Positions 62,710 to 64,000 of a DNA stretch of 64,000 bases are shown here, in pieces. Every line of letters begins with the position of its first letter. Position 1 is the stretch's first letter. Origin of the DNA: Aquamicrobium sp. LC103 (GTDB lineage: Bacteria; Pseudomonadota; Alphaproteobacteria; Rhizobiales; Rhizobiaceae); the NCBI RefSeq assembly GCF_001014615.2, contig NZ_LBCQ02000002.1:186001-250000 (forward strand), given 5' to 3'. The notes below the pieces were generated by a model. It made no database searches, was not told the origin of the DNA, and saw only the letters and a program-made list of their open reading frames with translations. The position numbers and the translations under genes are program-made.

Positions 62710-64000
62710 TCAGACGGCCAGCTTGCGGGCGCCTGGAAGGTCGCCCGTCAGCGTATCGCCGATCGCCTGGAAGGGCGGAAGCGCGCCGATCGGGCCCACG
62801 GCTGCGAGCGTCGGCTTTGTCGAGAACAATCGCGAGGAGAGGTCCGTCAGCCGTTCCACCGTGAGCTTCGACAGACGGTCGACCAGCTCTTCCGTGCCGA
62901 TCGGACGGCCGAAGAGCAGGAGCTGCCTGGCGATTTGGGAGGCACGGCTCGCCGCGCTTTCGTGCGACATCATCAGGCCGGCACGGTATTGCGCGCGGGC
63001 GCGGTTGAGCTCTTCCTGGCTGATGCTCTCGCCGGCGCGCTGCAGTTCCTGGACGATCACCGGCACCAGTCCGGCGATGTCTTCCTTGCCCGTCGCCGCG
63101 TGGACGCCGAATATCCCGGTGTCCGAAAAACCCCAATGGAAAGCATAGACCGAATAGCAGAGGCCGCGCTTTTCGCGGACTTCCTGGAAGAGACGCGACG
63201 ACATTCCGCCGCCGAGGATCATGGACAGGACCTGCGAGGCATAGAAGTCGCGTACGTGATAGGCGCGGCCCTCGAAGCCGAGCACGATCTGCGCGTCCAT
63301 GAGGTCGCGCTGCTCGCGATAGTCGCCGCCGACATAGTTGGCATAAGGCGGCGGCACGCTCTCGGCCCTGGCGCGGAACTGGCCGAGACGCTTCTCGACC
63401 TCGCGCACGAAATCGTCATGGTTCACGCCGCCGGCGGCGACCACCACCATGCGGTCGGCTGCGTACTGGCGTTGCATGAACGTGTGCAATTGCTCGGAGG
63501 TGAAGGAACGGACCGTCTCCGGTGTTCCGAGGATGGAGCGTCCGAGGGTCTGGTGCCGGAATGCGGTCTCGGTGAAACGGTCGAAGACGATGTCGTCCGG
63601 AGTGTCGTGAGCAGCGCCGATTTCCTGAAGGATGACGTGTTTTTCGCGCTGCAGTTCGTCCGGGTCGAATTGGGAGTCGGTCAGTATGTCGGCGAGGATG
63701 TCTATGGCGAGCGGAACGTCGTCTTTCAGGACGCGGGCGTAGAAGGACGTGGTCTCCACGCTGGTTGCCGCATTGATCTCCCCGCCCACATCCTCGATCT
63801 CCGAGGCGATCTTCCAGGCACTGCGCCGCCCGGTTCCCTTGAAGGCCATATGCTCCAAGAGATGGGCCATGCCGTGCTCGTCGTCACGCTCGTCCCGAGA
63901 TCCGGATTTCACCCAGACGCCGAGAGCGACGGATTCGATGTGGGGAAGGGTTTCGGTGGCGACTGTCAGGCCGTTCGACAGACGGCTTACCTCAACACCC
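62710..64000 (-). CDS. M16 family zinc peptidase (5' partial)
   Basis: About 429 residues are visible; the frame is open at the right edge. The zinc motif HLLEH lies in GMAHLLEHMAFKGT, with the downstream glutamate in FDPDELQREKHVILQEIGAAHDTP, as in processing peptidase-like M16B enzymes. The visible start reads GVEVSRLSNGLTVATETLP, and base 64000 is a G in the place of the last base of an ATG, so only two bases are probably missing. Its stop is 19 bases before the GNAT gene. Confidence 0.94.
   Translation of the reverse strand, partial: GVEVSRLSNGLTVATETLPHIESVALGVWVKSGSRDERDDEHGMAHLLEHMAFKGTGRRSAWKIASEIEDVGGEINAATSVETTSFYARVLKDDVPLAIDILADILTDSQFDPDELQREKHVILQEIGAAHDTPDDIVFDRFTETAFRHQTLGRSILGTPETVRSFTSEQLHTFMQRQYAADRMVVVAAGGVNHDDFVREVEKRLGQFRARAESVPPPYANYVGGDYREQRDLMDAQIVLGFEGRAYHVRDFYASQVLSMILGGGMSSRLFQEVREKRGLCYSVYAFHWGFSDTGIFGVHAATGKEDIAGLVPVIVQELQRAGESISQEELNRARAQYRAGLMMSHESAASRASQIARQLLLFGRPIGTEELVDRLSKLTVERLTDLSSRLFSTKPTLAAVGPIGALPPFQAIGDTLTGDLPGARKLAV

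Overview
The window is high-GC DNA with tightly packed, mostly housekeeping genes in an order typical of Hyphomicrobiales (Rhizobiales), most like the Phyllobacteriaceae/Mesorhizobium branch. Pointers are the split F0 operon (atpI-atpB-atpE-atpF'-atpF without the F1 genes), the cta/cox cluster with a CoxF-like protein, IalB, DUF6101, DUF1344 and RT0821/Lpp0805 family proteins, a RibBX-type riboflavin protein, and a type II (APH-like) homoserine kinase. No rRNA, tRNA, insertion sequence, prophage, CRISPR array or large island was seen. The only accessory-looking stretch is about 38.65-39.8 kb (a Phd/PIN toxin-antitoxin pair next to a collapsed pirin gene).

Layout. 0-0.35 kb: 3' end of a SleB-like cell wall hydrolase. 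0.5-3.2 kb: F0 part of ATP synthase with a good promoter and a terminator. 3.5-6.2 kb: RNase HII, a PA0069-type radical SAM protein with a candidate LexA box, and a small glycosyltransferase. 6.35-10.0 kb (minus): moaB, ispE, a small membrane protein, sppA-like peptidase, a TrmN6-like methyltransferase and a DUF2007 protein. 10.2-17.3 kb (plus): polyprenyl diphosphate synthase, a TPR-LysM secreted protein, then glyQ - isochorismatase-like hydrolase - glyS. 17.4-25.3 kb: membrane and secreted hypotheticals, Sua5/TsaC, a D-2-hydroxyglutarate dehydrogenase-like flavoprotein, DUF6101, ubiA, purD, a secreted GH25 muramidase. 25.6-32.9 kb: acyl-CoA dehydrogenase and enoyl-CoA hydratase, pdxH, two envelope proteins, a J-domain protein, fabI, a histidine phosphatase, DUF1344. 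33.1-38.6 kb: aroC, ribBX, an MFS transporter divergent from a TetR regulator with three operator copies, a histone-deacetylase-like hydrolase, xseB.

38.7-47.2 kb: toxin-antitoxin pair, pirin remnant, dxs, DUF1772, tlyA, an RNA methyltransferase, a sirtuin, tldD and ialB. 47.6-57.1 kb: ctaC-ctaD-ctaB-coxF-ctaG-ctaE, a terminator, then an L,D-transpeptidase, DUF983, SURF1, ispH, thrB and rnhA, largely with 4-bp stop/start overlaps. 57.1-64 kb: peroxiredoxin, an orphan DsbD N-domain protein, YqgE, a 7TM-PAS-GGDEF-EAL protein with a degenerate GGDEF motif, a GNAT acetyltransferase and an M16 peptidase that runs off the right edge, apparently just at its start codon.

Themes: isoprenoid and quinone supply (ispE, dxs, ispH, polyprenyl synthase, ubiA) sits with respiration and ATP synthesis (cta genes, F0). 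No clearly new multi-gene system was found. The features most worth a second look are a leader upstream of fabI whose outer stem exactly pairs with the Shine-Dalgarno, palindromic intergenic-type repeats read through in frame inside glyS, three palindromic operators between the MFS and TetR genes, and an SOS-like box ahead of the radical SAM gene.
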